Shown piece after piece: positions 16,255-25,368 of a stretch of 64,000 nucleotides of DNA. Position 1 is the first letter of the stretch. Every line of letters starts with the position of its first letter. The position numbers and the translations under genes were made by a program. The stretch is from Saprospiraceae bacterium. GTDB lineage: Bacteria > Bacteroidota > Bacteroidia > Chitinophagales > Saprospiraceae. Under the pieces are notes generated by a model that ran no database searches, was not told where the DNA came from, and saw only the letters and a program-made list of their open reading frames with translations. Where the stretch lies: NCBI GenBank assembly GCA_020627705.1, contig JAHDGJ010000003.1, positions 124,001-188,000 of the forward strand, given 5' to 3'.

Positions 16255-17304
16255 ATGAAGAAATTCAAAAAGAAATCAAACAAAAAAAAGGACAAGGAAT
16301 TAGAAAAAAAAGTAACCTCGTCGAAAAAGAAAAAAGATTCCAAGAAGAAAGAATCCAAAAAGAAAAAGGCTAAAACAGCAGTAAAGGCCAAAACAACTAA
16401 AACTCCAAAGAAGAAAGTTGTTGCTAAACCTGCGGTAAAAAAAACCACCAAAGCGAGCAAACCAGTTGCTAAAAAAACAAAAACAACTGCGGCAAAAAAA
16501 ACAACCGCTAAAAAAACGGTATCTAAAGCAACGGCGAAACCAAAGAAAAAAGTCAGCTCCACTAGAACAACCAAGCCAAAAACAAGGACTCAGTCAACAA
16601 AGAGTACCACTGCGGCTAAGCCTCGTGCTTCGAAAAGTACTACAGCTAAATCCACACGTGCTAAGTCAACAAGAAAAACTACGGTTGCGAAGAAAACGAC
16701 AAAACGTATTGTAAAGGCCAAAACTCCAAAGCCTATTAATAAAGTACAAGCTTTGAAAAATGAAGTTTGGAAAAAAATTAAACTGCCCCATCCAGCGATA
16801 ACAAGCGAATACTTCGTATCCAACATGGGAAGGTTAAAAAATAAAAACAAGGCTACCAAATCAGAAATGTTACTTAAAGGATATTTCTCTAAACCTAGAG
16901 GCTATCAAATGCTGAATTTGAAACTTGCCAATGGCAAAAGAGCATCCTATTACGTGCATAAACTAGTTGCCGAATTTTTCGTGTCAAAAAACAGAAGAAG
17001 AGAACAATTATTTGCTACTCATAAAGATGGTGTTAGGTCAAACAACAAGGCCTCAAATATCACATGGATGAATCAAAAAGAATTGACTGCCCACCATGTT
17101 GGTCTTGGTACATATACCAACAATAGACCTTATACGCTTGGAAGCCATGTCGTCATGACTGAAGCGAAAGTAAGGAGACTTAAAAAAGATCTTATGAAAG
17201 GCAAGTTGACCCGAACAAAGATGGCGGAGAAATACGGCATTACCATGACCCAAATAAAACGAATTGATCGAGGGGAGAATTGGGGACATGTTACCATTGA
17301 CTAG
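16255..17304 (+). CDS. Lysine-rich NUMOD4/HNH-endonuclease-like DNA-binding protein
   Basis: A 349-residue protein with three parts. Residues 1 to about 160 are a Lys/Thr/Ala-rich tail like histone H1 or AlgP (KKTTAKKTVSKATAKPKKK). About 170-265 is a NUMOD4-like start (EVWKKIKLP...YFVSNMGRLKN) followed by an HNH_3-like core (YYVHKLVAEFFV...THKDGVRSNNKASNITWM), keeping the H-x-DG-x3-NN residues. The last about 60 residues form a helix-turn-helix (VRRLKKDLMKGKLTRTKMAEKYGITMTQIKRI) typical of homing-endonuclease tails. I chose the ATG at 16255, because the upstream part of the frame lies in the tsf terminator. Function is unknown: it could be a nucleoid protein with a captured endonuclease domain. 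Confidence 0.75.
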   Translation: MKKFKKKSNKKKDKELEKKVTSSKKKKDSKKKESKKKKAKTAVKAKTTKTPKKKVVAKPAVKKTTKASKPVAKKTKTTAAKKTTAKKTVSKATAKPKKKVSSTRTTKPKTRTQSTKSTTAAKPRASKSTTAKSTRAKSTRKTTVAKKTTKRIVKAKTPKPINKVQALKNEVWKKIKLPHPAITSEYFVSNMGRLKNKNKATKSEMLLKGYFSKPRGYQMLNLKLANGKRASYYVHKLVAEFFVSKNRRREQLFATHKDGVRSNNKASNITWMNQKELTAHHVGLGTYTNNRPYTLGSHVVMTEAKVRRLKKDLMKGKLTRTKMAEKYGITMTQIKRIDRGENWGHVTID

Positions 17305-17342
17305 CATATTTAAATTATCTTAGATATATATAATATCATAAT

Positions 17343-18098
17343 ATGAGTTTAAGCTATAAACGTATTCTCCTCAAATTAAGCGGAGAATCCTTAATGGGAG
17401 ATCAAGGTTTTGGTATTGATCCCAAAATGGTTAACTCATATGCCAATCAGATAAAGAACCTTCAAGAAAGAGGAGTAGAAGTGGCCATTGTAATTGGTGG
17501 AGGTAATATTTACAGAGGCTTAAATGCTGTAGAATCCGGAATGGAAAGAGTTCAAGGAGATTACATGGGCATGTTAGCTACTTGTATCAATGGCATGGCT
17601 TTGCAATCGGCTTGTGAGGCACTGGGCGTATACACGCGATTGATTTCGGCAATAGATATGAAGCAAATCGCTGAACCATATATTAGAAGAAAAGCTACTA
17701 GACATTTGGAAAAAGGTCGAGTAGTTATATTCTGTGCTGGCACTGGCAGCCCTTACTTTACTACTGATTCTGCTGCTGCTTTAAGAGCAAATGAAATTGA
17801 TGCTGATGTAATACTTAAAGGAACTCGAGTTGATGGTATTTACTCAGCAGATCCCGAAAAGGACCCCAATGCTATAAAATTTGATGCCATTCCTTTTCAT
17901 AAAGTAATTAGTCTTGGCTTGGCCGTGATGGATATGACTGCATTTACGATGTGTCAAGAAAACAACTTACCCATTGTTGTTTTTGATATAAATGATCCAT
18001 CCAACTTGGGTAAAATAATTGATGGGGAGCACGTAGGCACTTTGGTATGCAACGAAGAACATATGGAAGACTACAAGACCCGTACCTCTGGTGTCTGA
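17343..18098 (+). CDS. pyrH: UMP kinase
   Basis: UMP kinase phosphorylates UMP to UDP in pyrimidine synthesis. The 251-residue protein begins [22 protein letters not shown], then has [11 protein letters not shown], the [16 protein letters not shown] helix, [17 protein letters not shown] and [18 protein letters not shown], all UMP-kinase blocks. It follows the NUMOD4/HNH gene by 38 bases. In many Bacteroidota pyrH follows tsf directly, so the HNH gene is an insertion into a common gene order. The 3' end overlaps cutC by 8 bases. Confidence 0.97.
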   Translation: MSLSYKRILLKLSGESLMGDQGFGIDPKMVNSYANQIKNLQERGVEVAIVIGGGNIYRGLNAVESGMERVQGDYMGMLATCINGMALQSACEALGVYTRLISAIDMKQIAEPYIRRKATRHLEKGRVVIFCAGTGSPYFTTDSAAALRANEIDADVILKGTRVDGIYSADPEKDPNAIKFDAIPFHKVISLGLAVMDMTAFTMCQENNLPIVVFDINDPSNLGKIIDGEHVGTLVCNEEHMEDYKTRTSGV

Positions 18099-18711
18099 TT
18101 TTCTGAAAGAAGCTTGTGTTGAATCTTATGATCAAAGTCTAAAGGCTCTAAATGGTGGCGCTTCACAGATTGAATTATGCACTCAACTAGAGGTAGACGG
18201 ACTCACCCCTTCTTTGTCGTTAGCAAAAAAAATTGTTGAAGAACTTAAGATTCCCACCAAAGTTATGATTCGTAATAGAGCTGGTGATTTTGTGTATAAC
18301 CACTCGGATCTTCAAGAAATGCAACAACAAATTACAGCATTTAAAACCTTGGACATCCAAGGCTTTGTTTTGGGTGCGTTGACCTTAGAAAACAATCTTG
18401 ATTTTGATGCCCTTTCTATTCTTTGTCAAGTCGCACAACCCTATCCTGTAACCGTTCACAAATGTGTGGATCTCTTGTCGGAAATCACTCAACTACAAAG
18501 ACTAAAGGAAATATCTAACATAAAATTCGTTCTTAGCTCGGGAGGTGAAACCACAGCACAAAAAGGAATTGAGAGACTAAAACAGATGGCAGCACTCCTC
18601 AATCCACAAATCCAAATCATACCTGCCGGCAAAATTACGAGCCGTAATGTTCAAAATTTACATGCGGTCTTGGGTGCTAAAATTTATCACGGAAAAAAAA
18701 TAGTTTTTTGA
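18091..18711 (+). CDS. cutC: CutC-family protein
   Basis: CutC is a TIM-barrel protein linked historically to copper tolerance; its reaction is unknown. Family blocks are [64 protein letters not shown] and [14 protein letters not shown]. The GTG at 18091 overlaps the end of pyrH by 8 bases, so it is translated with it. At 206 residues it is shorter than E. coli CutC (248) but complete across the barrel motifs. Confidence 0.9.
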   Translation: MSDFLKEACVESYDQSLKALNGGASQIELCTQLEVDGLTPSLSLAKKIVEELKIPTKVMIRNRAGDFVYNHSDLQEMQQQITAFKTLDIQGFVLGALTLENNLDFDALSILCQVAQPYPVTVHKCVDLLSEITQLQRLKEISNIKFVLSSGGETTAQKGIERLKQMAALLNPQIQIIPAGKITSRNVQNLHAVLGAKIYHGKKIVF

Positions 18712-18712
18712 C

Positions 18713-19231
18713 TTAACTGCTCCTGACATCTAAATCCATATCACCATAGAACTTCAGATCAACATTCTTTAACAACTTGGTGTAAAAAGCAATTTGCCCA
18801 GTATGATACGATAGATGCTCGGTTATGTGAATCAAAATGCTCGTACCACTCATACTAAATCCCTGCACCATTCTTTCCTTAATCAAATTGGAAACAGAAA
18901 GGGTTTGAATAATTGGAGCAATTTCTGACTCCAATTGATCTAGCATATCTATCAGCTGTTTTATAGCAATCGGACCTCTTTGAGAAAACTCTAAACTGCG
19001 CTCTCGAACATCAACTTTTTCAGAAAGGCCACTTATTACGTATTGTCTTAGGTTCCCGCACAAGTGAAGCACTAAATTGCCAATGCTGTTAGAATTTTGA
19101 TTTGGTCTTTGCCATACCTCATCAATGCTTAAGCAGTTTAAACATTGACGTATTCTTGGAAAAGATTCTTCGAAAATTCTAATTTGTACATCTTTTATTA
19201 ACTGTGATGTTAGAATTTCTAATGACTCCAT
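18713..19231 (-). CDS. DinB/DUF1572-like four-helix protein
   Basis: A 172-residue protein of the DinB/YfiT metal-dependent hydrolase superfamily. The three expected metal-binding histidines are present: LVLHLCGN (about 54) and the paired HITEHLSYHTGQI (about 134-142). Most of the sequence is helical. The family includes thiol-dependent transferases and many uncharacterised proteins, so the substrate is unknown. The start overlaps the comF stop by one base (TAATG). The end is 1 base from the convergent cutC stop. Confidence 0.8.
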   Translation of the reverse strand: MESLEILTSQLIKDVQIRIFEESFPRIRQCLNCLSIDEVWQRPNQNSNSIGNLVLHLCGNLRQYVISGLSEKVDVRERSLEFSQRGPIAIKQLIDMLDQLESEIAPIIQTLSVSNLIKERMVQGFSMSGTSILIHITEHLSYHTGQIAFYTKLLKNVDLKFYGDMDLDVRSS

Positions 19232-19941
19232 TATCTAGATTTAGCTGTTGCTAAGGTAACGAAGGAGAGTAAGCCTATCCCATGATCCATCAATTTTAAT
19301 GCACAGGATTCTAAGGTGGCTCCAGTTGTCAATACATCATCAACCAATAAAATATGTTTTCCTTTTAGTGTCTTGGGTGATTTTACAAACAAACTGTTTG
19401 ATACCGATAAGGACCGCTCAGCTCTATTTTTTTTGCTCATTGTTTGTGTTTCCTTTTTCTTTACCAATACATCCTTTCGAATGGGTATATCTAAGATTTT
19501 AGAAATTTCATTGGCTATGATCCATGCTTGATTGTATCCTCTTCGATTTTCTTTTTTCCAAGTTAAGGGTACAGGAATTATGAGGTCCGGTGTTTTAAAA
19601 AAGGGACATAGTTTTAATTTTTGCGCCAACTCTTTTCCCAATACTTCTCCTACCTGTCTTTGATGTTTGTATTTAAAGCGATGCATCATTTCTTGGGTCG
19701 TACTCTTCTTATAAAAATTAATCAAGGATGCACCAAACACCAGGGGAACCCTACCATAAAATTTCTCCATAAAGGCATTCTCTCTTTGTAAAAAATCAAC
19801 ACCATAACTCATTTGTAAAATACATTCAAAACAAAAAGGACTGGCCTTTATTGGCCATTCATAATTACAAGAGAGGCATAATCTGGGATAAAATATATGC
19901 AACAGAGCGCGCAAATACTCTTTGAAAGATTCGTTCATCAC
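19231..19941 (-). CDS. comF: ComF-family phosphoribosyltransferase-like protein
   Basis: ComF proteins take part in DNA uptake in competent bacteria and are otherwise conserved with unknown roles. The N-terminus has a C4 zinc-finger-like LCLSC...CFEC, and the C-terminal half carries the PRPP-binding loop ILLVDDVLTTGATLESCA. The region between includes RFKYKHQRQVGEVLG and PVPLTWKKENRRGYNQA, both ComF hallmarks. It has 236 residues. It begins a two-gene operon with the DinB-like gene. Confidence 0.92.
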   Translation of the reverse strand: MMNESFKEYLRALLHIFYPRLCLSCNYEWPIKASPFCFECILQMSYGVDFLQRENAFMEKFYGRVPLVFGASLINFYKKSTTQEMMHRFKYKHQRQVGEVLGKELAQKLKLCPFFKTPDLIIPVPLTWKKENRRGYNQAWIIANEISKILDIPIRKDVLVKKKETQTMSKKNRAERSLSVSNSLFVKSPKTLKGKHILLVDDVLTTGATLESCALKLMDHGIGLLSFVTLATAKSR

Positions 19942-19998
19942 TTGTTAATTCCAAAGGTACGATGGATGTAATCTTAAAAGAACAAGCTCCTCTATAAC

Positions 19999-20031
19999 AA
20001 AAAAACGTCCACCCCTGGGAAAGGTGGACGT
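19999..20031 (-). terminator. Intrinsic terminator of degP
   Basis: On the minus strand, ACGTCCACC and GGTGGACGT (plus-strand arms 20005-20013 and 20023-20031) form a 9-bp stem followed by seven T residues. It sits 46 bases after the degP stop. Confidence 0.85.
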
Positions 20032-20076
20032 CATCAAAACAAAACGAAAAACCAACTTTTTTCTTAAACCAATGCT

Positions 20077-21270
20077 CTAAATTCCTTTTCGTAGAGCCAC
20101 TGGAATTGTTTTCTTCTTATTTTTTCTTACGACATCAACATTTAAGACATCTCCTACTTTTTTATATTTCATCAATTCTACCAAATCATCACCATTCTTA
20201 ATCCGTGTACCATCTATGGCAGTAATCACATCTCCAGGAATAATTCCTGCAAACTGAGCGGCACTTCTTTTCTCCACGGCATCAACAAAAACACCTTCAT
20301 CTACTTTCAACTTCATTTCTTCTTTTAGACTCTTGTCTATATCATAAGTGTAGATTCCCAAATTTGTTCGTTCGATGCTTCCTCCATACTCCATTATGTC
20401 GTCAACAATACGTTTAACAAGATTAGATGGTATGGCAAAAGAATAACCCGCATAGACTCCCGTCGGTGTCGCTATTGCCGTATTTATCCCTATCAAATTA
20501 CCCTTAGCATCTACTAGTGCACCCCCACTATTTCCTGGATTGACCGCTGCGTCCGTTTGTATAAACTCCTCGATGGTTTTCTCCCCTTTAATGATGTTTA
20601 AATCCCTTCCTTTGGCGGATACAATTCCAGCGGTTACTGTGGAAGTTAAATCAAAGGGATTTCCTACAGCCAAAACCCACTCACCTATTTGCACCTTCTC
20701 ACTATCACCCCATCCAATTTCTTTAAGGTTAGATTCTTTGATTTTAATTACAGCCAAATCTGTGCTGGGATCAGTTCCAATTTTCTCGGCTTCTATTTTT
20801 CGACCATCTGCTAAGGTCACCAATATATAGTCTGCAAAGCCCACAACATGATTGTTGGTTACGATATAACCATCATCAGAAATAATAACTCCTGACCCGG
20901 TTCCATTTTTTGGCCGATAAAAGTTTTGTCCAAAAATATCGCCTCCAAAAAAATCATTCATATCAAAAAATCCACCAAAAGGATCTCTTCGCCTTTGCTG
21001 CTCTGCTTGCTGCTGTCTTCGCTGCATAGCAAGTTGATCACTTTCTTCCGCATATATATGTACAACCGCTTCTGTAGCTGATTTTGAAGCATCCACAAAG
21101 TCCATTGTACCTGCAAGAGAAGGACTGACGTTTAAATCATTTACCAAATGAGCTTTTGAGTGATCCAAAAATGGACCTTCGTAAGAATTAGTACCGTTCC
21201 AAGAAAAGATACCGAAAGCAATACATGCTCCTATAAAACCCGCACCTATAAGTTGAATAAAGCTTTTCAT
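20077..21270 (-). CDS. degP: Deg/HtrA-type periplasmic serine protease
   Basis: A trypsin-fold quality-control protease. The catalytic triad is visible: H141 in TNNHVVG, D171 in STDLAVIKI and S248 in NPGNSGGAL. A hydrophobic N-terminal segment (4-23) serves as signal anchor. A PDZ domain follows the protease (about 295-395). At 397 residues it carries only one PDZ domain, unlike E. coli DegP with two, so it is closer to the DegS/HhoB-like layout. A Q-rich loop (about 82-95) precedes the protease core. It is monocistronic with its own terminator. Confidence 0.93.
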   Translation of the reverse strand: MKSFIQLIGAGFIGACIAFGIFSWNGTNSYEGPFLDHSKAHLVNDLNVSPSLAGTMDFVDASKSATEAVVHIYAEESDQLAMQRRQQQAEQQRRRDPFGGFFDMNDFFGGDIFGQNFYRPKNGTGSGVIISDDGYIVTNNHVVGFADYILVTLADGRKIEAEKIGTDPSTDLAVIKIKESNLKEIGWGDSEKVQIGEWVLAVGNPFDLTSTVTAGIVSAKGRDLNIIKGEKTIEEFIQTDAAVNPGNSGGALVDAKGNLIGINTAIATPTGVYAGYSFAIPSNLVKRIVDDIMEYGGSIERTNLGIYTYDIDKSLKEEMKLKVDEGVFVDAVEKRSAAQFAGIIPGDVITAIDGTRIKNGDDLVELMKYKKVGDVLNVDVVRKNKKKTIPVALRKGI

Positions 21271-21463
21271 TTCGCAATTAATTTTTTAACTCGTAATGTG
21301 AGTATGTAACGCCCAAAGTATAGACTTGTTTTGAATGCTAAATTCCTTTAACAGTATATTAACAGCACACTTAGACGAAGACTAAAATTTCATCGATTAA
21401 AGTAGATGTTTGCTTTTGGGAACTGATACTCTCGTTTTCATTTCTACCTAGAGAAGGCAATTT

Positions 21464-22321
21464 TTAAAAAGACCAGATCAATATCCGGAGCTTTTTATTT
21501 CCTAGATGCATTTTGAGAATGGAATATTCCTTGACTTTTTTAAACTCCAAAAACTTGATCAAGTTTGGAATATGCTGCCTATTGGAAATCAGCGCGCTTG
21601 ACCATTTTATTTGAGTCCTAAACTCTAAAGATTCACTAATTAAGAGTTTTACAAAAGCCAATTCACCACCAGGATAGGTTAATTCGCTTTTTGTACCATC
21701 AAACGTACTGCGGTCTGTTTTTCTTAATTTGAGATTTGTGATTTTTCGCTTACTCTTTTCTGTAGCTTCTTCAATAGAGGCATAAAATGGAGGGTTGCAC
21801 ATCAGTAAATCTATCCGTTCGTGCGGTTTGACTATATTTTTAAGAATTAAATTTCTATCCTTTTGTCGACGTAACTCTATAACTGATCCCAAACCATTGG
21901 CTTCAATAATTCCTTTTGCACAGCGCAGCGATACCTCATCAACTTCCGAAGCAATAAAGGACCAATTATGAATTCGATGCCCGAGTAAGGGGTAAATGAT
22001 ACTAGGACCAGTCCCAATATCTATGCACTTTAAATTCTTGACAGAGTCTAATTTGGTGTTCAAAAACTCTGCCGCGTAATGAATATAATCCGCTCTACCA
22101 GGGACTCCTGGACATAAATGGCCTGGAGGTATATCCCAAAACGTAATATTATAGCACGACTTCAATAATGCTTTATTCAAGGCACGAACAGCCTCAAATT
22201 CGCCAAAATCTATGGTTTTATTGCCATCTTTTTTGGTGAAAATATATTGCTCTAAGATAGGTTCAGCTTTGACCAAAACATCGAGCATATAGCCCTCTTT
22301 ATGAATGTTGTTTGGATGCAA
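21464..22321 (-). CDS. rlmF: 23S rRNA (adenine-1618 N6) methyltransferase RlmF
   Basis: RlmF methylates A1618 of 23S rRNA. The N-terminus MHPNNIHKEGY matches the family start (MHP.N.H...Y), and later blocks are FWDIPPGHLCPGVPGRADYIHY, IDIGTGPSIIYPLLG, and the catalytic NPPF in LLMCNPPFYAS. It has 285 residues, near the family length. It ends a three-gene operon after the pterin dehydratase, 5 bases away. Confidence 0.95.
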   Translation of the reverse strand: MHPNNIHKEGYMLDVLVKAEPILEQYIFTKKDGNKTIDFGEFEAVRALNKALLKSCYNITFWDIPPGHLCPGVPGRADYIHYAAEFLNTKLDSVKNLKCIDIGTGPSIIYPLLGHRIHNWSFIASEVDEVSLRCAKGIIEANGLGSVIELRRQKDRNLILKNIVKPHERIDLLMCNPPFYASIEEATEKSKRKITNLKLRKTDRSTFDGTKSELTYPGGELAFVKLLISESLEFRTQIKWSSALISNRQHIPNLIKFLEFKKVKEYSILKMHLGNKKLRILIWSF

Positions 22322-22326
22322 TGAGG

Positions 22327-22572
22327 CTAATCAAATTTTTTATAAATCTCCGAAATCGTTTCAGCCAGTGTATAATCTTTATCCGTTACGACATTTCCTG
22401 CGTCGTGTGTGCTTAATTTAATATTTACCTTATTCCAAACGTTTGACCAATTGGGATGATGGTTTTGCTTTTCTGCAGCAAAGGCAACTTCTGTCATAAA
22501 CGAGAAGGCTTGAGCGAAATCCTTGAACTCAAAATCCTGTACTAAGGCATCGCCCTGTTCTTTCCAACTCAT
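22327..22572 (-). CDS. phhB: 4a-hydroxytetrahydrobiopterin dehydratase (pterin-4a-carbinolamine dehydratase)
   Basis: The enzyme dehydrates 4a-hydroxytetrahydrobiopterin to regenerate pterin cofactor. The 81-residue protein contains FSFMTEVAFAAEKQNHHPNW, VNIKLSTHDAG and VTDKDYTLAETI, the HHP/H/D set of the family. It is a little shorter than average at the N-terminus. Its start overlaps the M42 peptidase stop by 4 bases (22569-22572). No pterin-dependent hydroxylase gene lies in the window. Confidence 0.92.
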   Translation of the reverse strand: MSWKEQGDALVQDFEFKDFAQAFSFMTEVAFAAEKQNHHPNWSNVWNKVNIKLSTHDAGNVVTDKDYTLAETISEIYKKFD

Positions 22573-23615
22573 TTAAAACTCCAATCGTATTTGTCGAGAT
22601 TACTTAAGCATGCTGCCAACAAATCAATAGATGCTTGTGTATCGTCTTTATTGACCATCTCAATAACCTGATGTAAATATCTGCATGGAATAGAAATACC
22701 ACCTGCAATAGAACCTCCATTGGAGTCTCTTTGAATGGATGCGGTATCTGTCCCACCAGCAGTTAATACTTCAAGTTGCGTTTTGATTTTGTGTTTTTTA
22801 GCTATTTGTTTCATATAGGCCACCATTCTATAATCACAGATCGTCCTTCCATCTAATACTTTTATTGCAGTGCCATTTCCGAGCTTCGTACAATACTCAT
22901 GCGGAGGGATGTTGGGCATGTCATTAGCCAAGGTAACATCTAGATTAATCCCAAAATCAGGATTGATCCCTGAAGCCGCGGCAGTAGCCCCTCTTAACCC
23001 TACTTCTTCCTGAACAGTAAATACAGCGTAGATATCATAGGGGACTTTTTTCTTTTTAAGTTTACGCAAAGCTTCTAGCACTATAAAAACGGATACTCTA
23101 TTATCTAGTGACTTAGCATTTACATTATTGCCCATTTCTATCAATTCACGTTCTCTAGTAATCGGCGTTCCTATTTCAATATATTTCTCAACTTCTTTCT
23201 TACTGAGTCCTGTGTCAATAAAGTACTCAGTAGTTTTAACAACTCTGTTTCTTTCTTCAGGTGTCATTATATGGATAGGCTTACAACCCATTACACCTAT
23301 AATGTCCTTTTTGCCATGGATGATTACCCTTTGGGCGGTTAAGGTTTTGGGATCAAAACCTCCAAGAGTGGTGAACCGTAAATAACCGTCTTCTTCAATG
23401 TGGGTTACGGCAAAAGCAATCTCATCCATATGAGCTGCTACCATAACCTTCTTCCTTTTTGCTCCTTTCTTGATCGCAATTAGGTTTCCCATGGCATCCG
23501 TTTTAACTTCATCCACCAAAGGCTTTACTTGTTTTTCAAGAAATGCTCGAATTGGTTGTTCGTAACCTGGAGCACCTGGAACTCTACATACTTCACTAAG
23601 TAGTTTGATATTCAT
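22569..23615 (-). CDS. M42-family metallo-aminopeptidase
   Basis: A cytoplasmic di-metal aminopeptidase of the FrvX/TET type. Metal and catalytic residues are in order: VAAHMDEIAF (H, D), SLDNRVSVFI (D), TVQEEVGLRGA (E, E), INLDVT (D), and AGGTDTASIQ near the C-terminus. The ATG at 23615 gives MNIKLLSEVCRVPGAPGYE, matching the family start; a TTG at 23621 is the other possibility. It heads the operon with the pterin dehydratase and rlmF. Confidence 0.93.
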   Translation of the reverse strand: MNIKLLSEVCRVPGAPGYEQPIRAFLEKQVKPLVDEVKTDAMGNLIAIKKGAKRKKVMVAAHMDEIAFAVTHIEEDGYLRFTTLGGFDPKTLTAQRVIIHGKKDIIGVMGCKPIHIMTPEERNRVVKTTEYFIDTGLSKKEVEKYIEIGTPITRERELIEMGNNVNAKSLDNRVSVFIVLEALRKLKKKKVPYDIYAVFTVQEEVGLRGATAAASGINPDFGINLDVTLANDMPNIPPHEYCTKLGNGTAIKVLDGRTICDYRMVAYMKQIAKKHKIKTQLEVLTAGGTDTASIQRDSNGGSIAGGISIPCRYLHQVIEMVNKDDTQASIDLLAACLSNLDKYDWSFK

Positions 23616-23635
23616 TGACAATTCTTTTGGAGTTG

Positions 23636-23643
23636 CAAAAGTA
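23636..23643 (-). promoter_or_regulatory. -7 element TACTTTTG upstream of the M42 operon
   Basis: On the minus strand TACTTTTG matches TAnnTTTG exactly and lies about 20 bases before the ATG at 23615. The best -33 candidates (TTG at 23662-23660 or 23668-23666) have spacers of 16 or 22, so support for the full promoter is moderate. Confidence 0.45.
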
Positions 23644-23753
23644 GAAAATTAGTAAGGACCAACTACAATAATTGACAAGTCTCAAAAGTTAAATAGAACC
23701 TGCCAAAGACATCTTTCACAGAACCATCTTTTTTAAGCATCTTCGTGTAAGCT

Positions 23754-25220
23754 ATGTCATTAATCAAACAATTAGCCGGCCAAACCGTAATTTATGGCTT
23801 GAGTAACATCCTGCCCAGAATATTACATTTTGTTGTTTTCACTATTTATTTAACCTATCGTTTTCCGAAACAATTTGATTTTGCCGTTTACTTAGAGCTT
23901 TATGCTTATGCAACCATTATTTTGATTTTTATGACCTATCGGATGGAAACAGCGTTTTTTCGATTTGGAGCAGATCAAGAAGCGCGAGAAAAAGCCTTTA
24001 GCACAGCATTGATACCTTTGATTGGAATTGTTGTTTTTATTGTGGCATTAATGGTGCTTTTTAGCAACCAACTCGCAAACCTGATTGATTACCCGCACAA
24101 ACCCTACTATATTAAATGGTTTGCCTTTATTCTAGGATTCGACGCCTTGGTTGCTTTACCATACGCCCGAATGCGCCTAGATAATAAAGCCAAAAAATTT
24201 CTTTTTTATCGCCTGGCAAATATTTTTATAACCATACTTGTGGTATTGTTCTGCTTAGAAATCTTACCAAAATTTAATGATCGGATCTCGTTTATAAACT
24301 ATGATGCCTCCAATCGTATTGACTACGTATTTATTGCAAATTTGATCGCAAGTACGTGCATTTTTATTTTGATGTTTCGTGAGTTCTTCAAGCTGAAATT
24401 TCGATTTGATGTTGGACTCTGGAAAAAAATGATTTGGTATTCTTTACCCCTAGTTGTTGTTGGGATTGCAGGCAGCATCAATCAATCTTTTGCACCAGTA
24501 CTTCAAAAGAAATTCTTAGCGGGAGATTATTTAAATAATATGACCAATGCTGGTATCTACGGAGCAGCAGCAAAATTAGCCCTTCTTCTAAATTTGTTTA
24601 CTGTTGCCTTTAACTATGCCGCAGAACCCTTCTTTTTTAACAATGCTAAAAACAAAGATTCAAAGCTCGTCTATGGTAAAGTAGCCTTGGCATTTACTTT
24701 GGTAGCAACGAGTGTTTTACTTTTTATCAGTACTTATATGGCGCAGATTGGGAACATCCTTGGGCCTAACTATAGAGCAGCTTTGCCTATTGTCCCTATT
24801 TTGCTTTACGCCTATCTCTTTTTGGGGCTCTATTATAATTTTTCCATTTGGTATAAACTGAACGACAAAACATATTGGGGAGCAATCATTTCGATCTGTG
24901 CAGCACTCATAACTTTGGTCGTGAGTATCTATACACTACCTAGATTAGGATACATAGGTTCAGCTTGGGCTGCACTTGCCTGTTATAGTTTTATGGCTCT
25001 GACCGGGTGGCTCACTGGTCAAAAATATTATCCGATAAACTATCCAATGCTAAAAATATTGAGATACATCTTCTTAGCACTGCTCTTTTCACTTGCCCTT
25101 TATTTGATCGACCAAAGCAACTGGAGCAGTTCTCTTATTTTGGGCGGTAAAACACTTTTGCTTTTGGCTTTTATCGCAATGGCATGGTTTCGCGATGGCA
25201 AAAAATTGATTATTTCCTAA
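23754..25220 (+). CDS. Wzx/MATE-like polysaccharide flippase
   Basis: A 488-residue polytopic protein with about 13 hydrophobic helices, matching the polysaccharide biosynthesis (Wzx/MurJ-like, MOP) superfamily that flips lipid-linked glycans across the inner membrane. It begins SLIKQLAGQTVIYGLSNILPRILHF, the typical first helix with a conserved G...S...R, and carries the positive loop YARMRLDNKAKKF after the fourth helix. No other polysaccharide genes are adjacent. It is convergent with a T9SS-secreted protein gene across a GC-rich element. Confidence 0.85.
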   Translation: MSLIKQLAGQTVIYGLSNILPRILHFVVFTIYLTYRFPKQFDFAVYLELYAYATIILIFMTYRMETAFFRFGADQEAREKAFSTALIPLIGIVVFIVALMVLFSNQLANLIDYPHKPYYIKWFAFILGFDALVALPYARMRLDNKAKKFLFYRLANIFITILVVLFCLEILPKFNDRISFINYDASNRIDYVFIANLIASTCIFILMFREFFKLKFRFDVGLWKKMIWYSLPLVVVGIAGSINQSFAPVLQKKFLAGDYLNNMTNAGIYGAAAKLALLLNLFTVAFNYAAEPFFFNNAKNKDSKLVYGKVALAFTLVATSVLLFISTYMAQIGNILGPNYRAALPIVPILLYAYLFLGLYYNFSIWYKLNDKTYWGAIISICAALITLVVSIYTLPRLGYIGSAWAALACYSFMALTGWLTGQKYYPINYPMLKILRYIFLALLFSLALYLIDQSNWSSSLILGGKTLLLLAFIAMAWFRDGKKLIIS

Positions 25221-25240
25221 AGTAGATTTTCATTTAGCTT

Positions 25241-25330
25241 GGGCGATCCACCCGATTTCAGCTTTGCTGAACATCGGGGTCAGGCCATTCAGTACTCCGC
25301 ATTCGCTTCGGCCTCGCCAAAGGCGGGCTA
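25241..25330. repeat. GC-rich double-hairpin intergenic element
   Basis: In the 148-base convergent gap, 25241-25330 has 54 G+C of 90, far above its surroundings. It holds a hairpin of CCCGAT+TTCAGC (25251-25262) with GCTGAA+ATCGGG (25266-25278, one C bulged), and a second of GCC/CGCC (25311-25318) with GGCG/GGC (25322-25328). It has no open frame. The look is that of a dispersed REP-like repeat or a bidirectional terminator. Confidence 0.55.
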
Positions 25331-25368
25331 AATACTTACTGCCCTTATCGCATTGGTTCTAACTAATC

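Noticed and set aside
16245-16574. 109-residue hydrophobic minus-strand frame opposite the lysine-rich tail.
   Set aside because: Reverse complement of Lys/Ala codons gives long Phe/Leu/Val runs; it is a shadow of the real gene.
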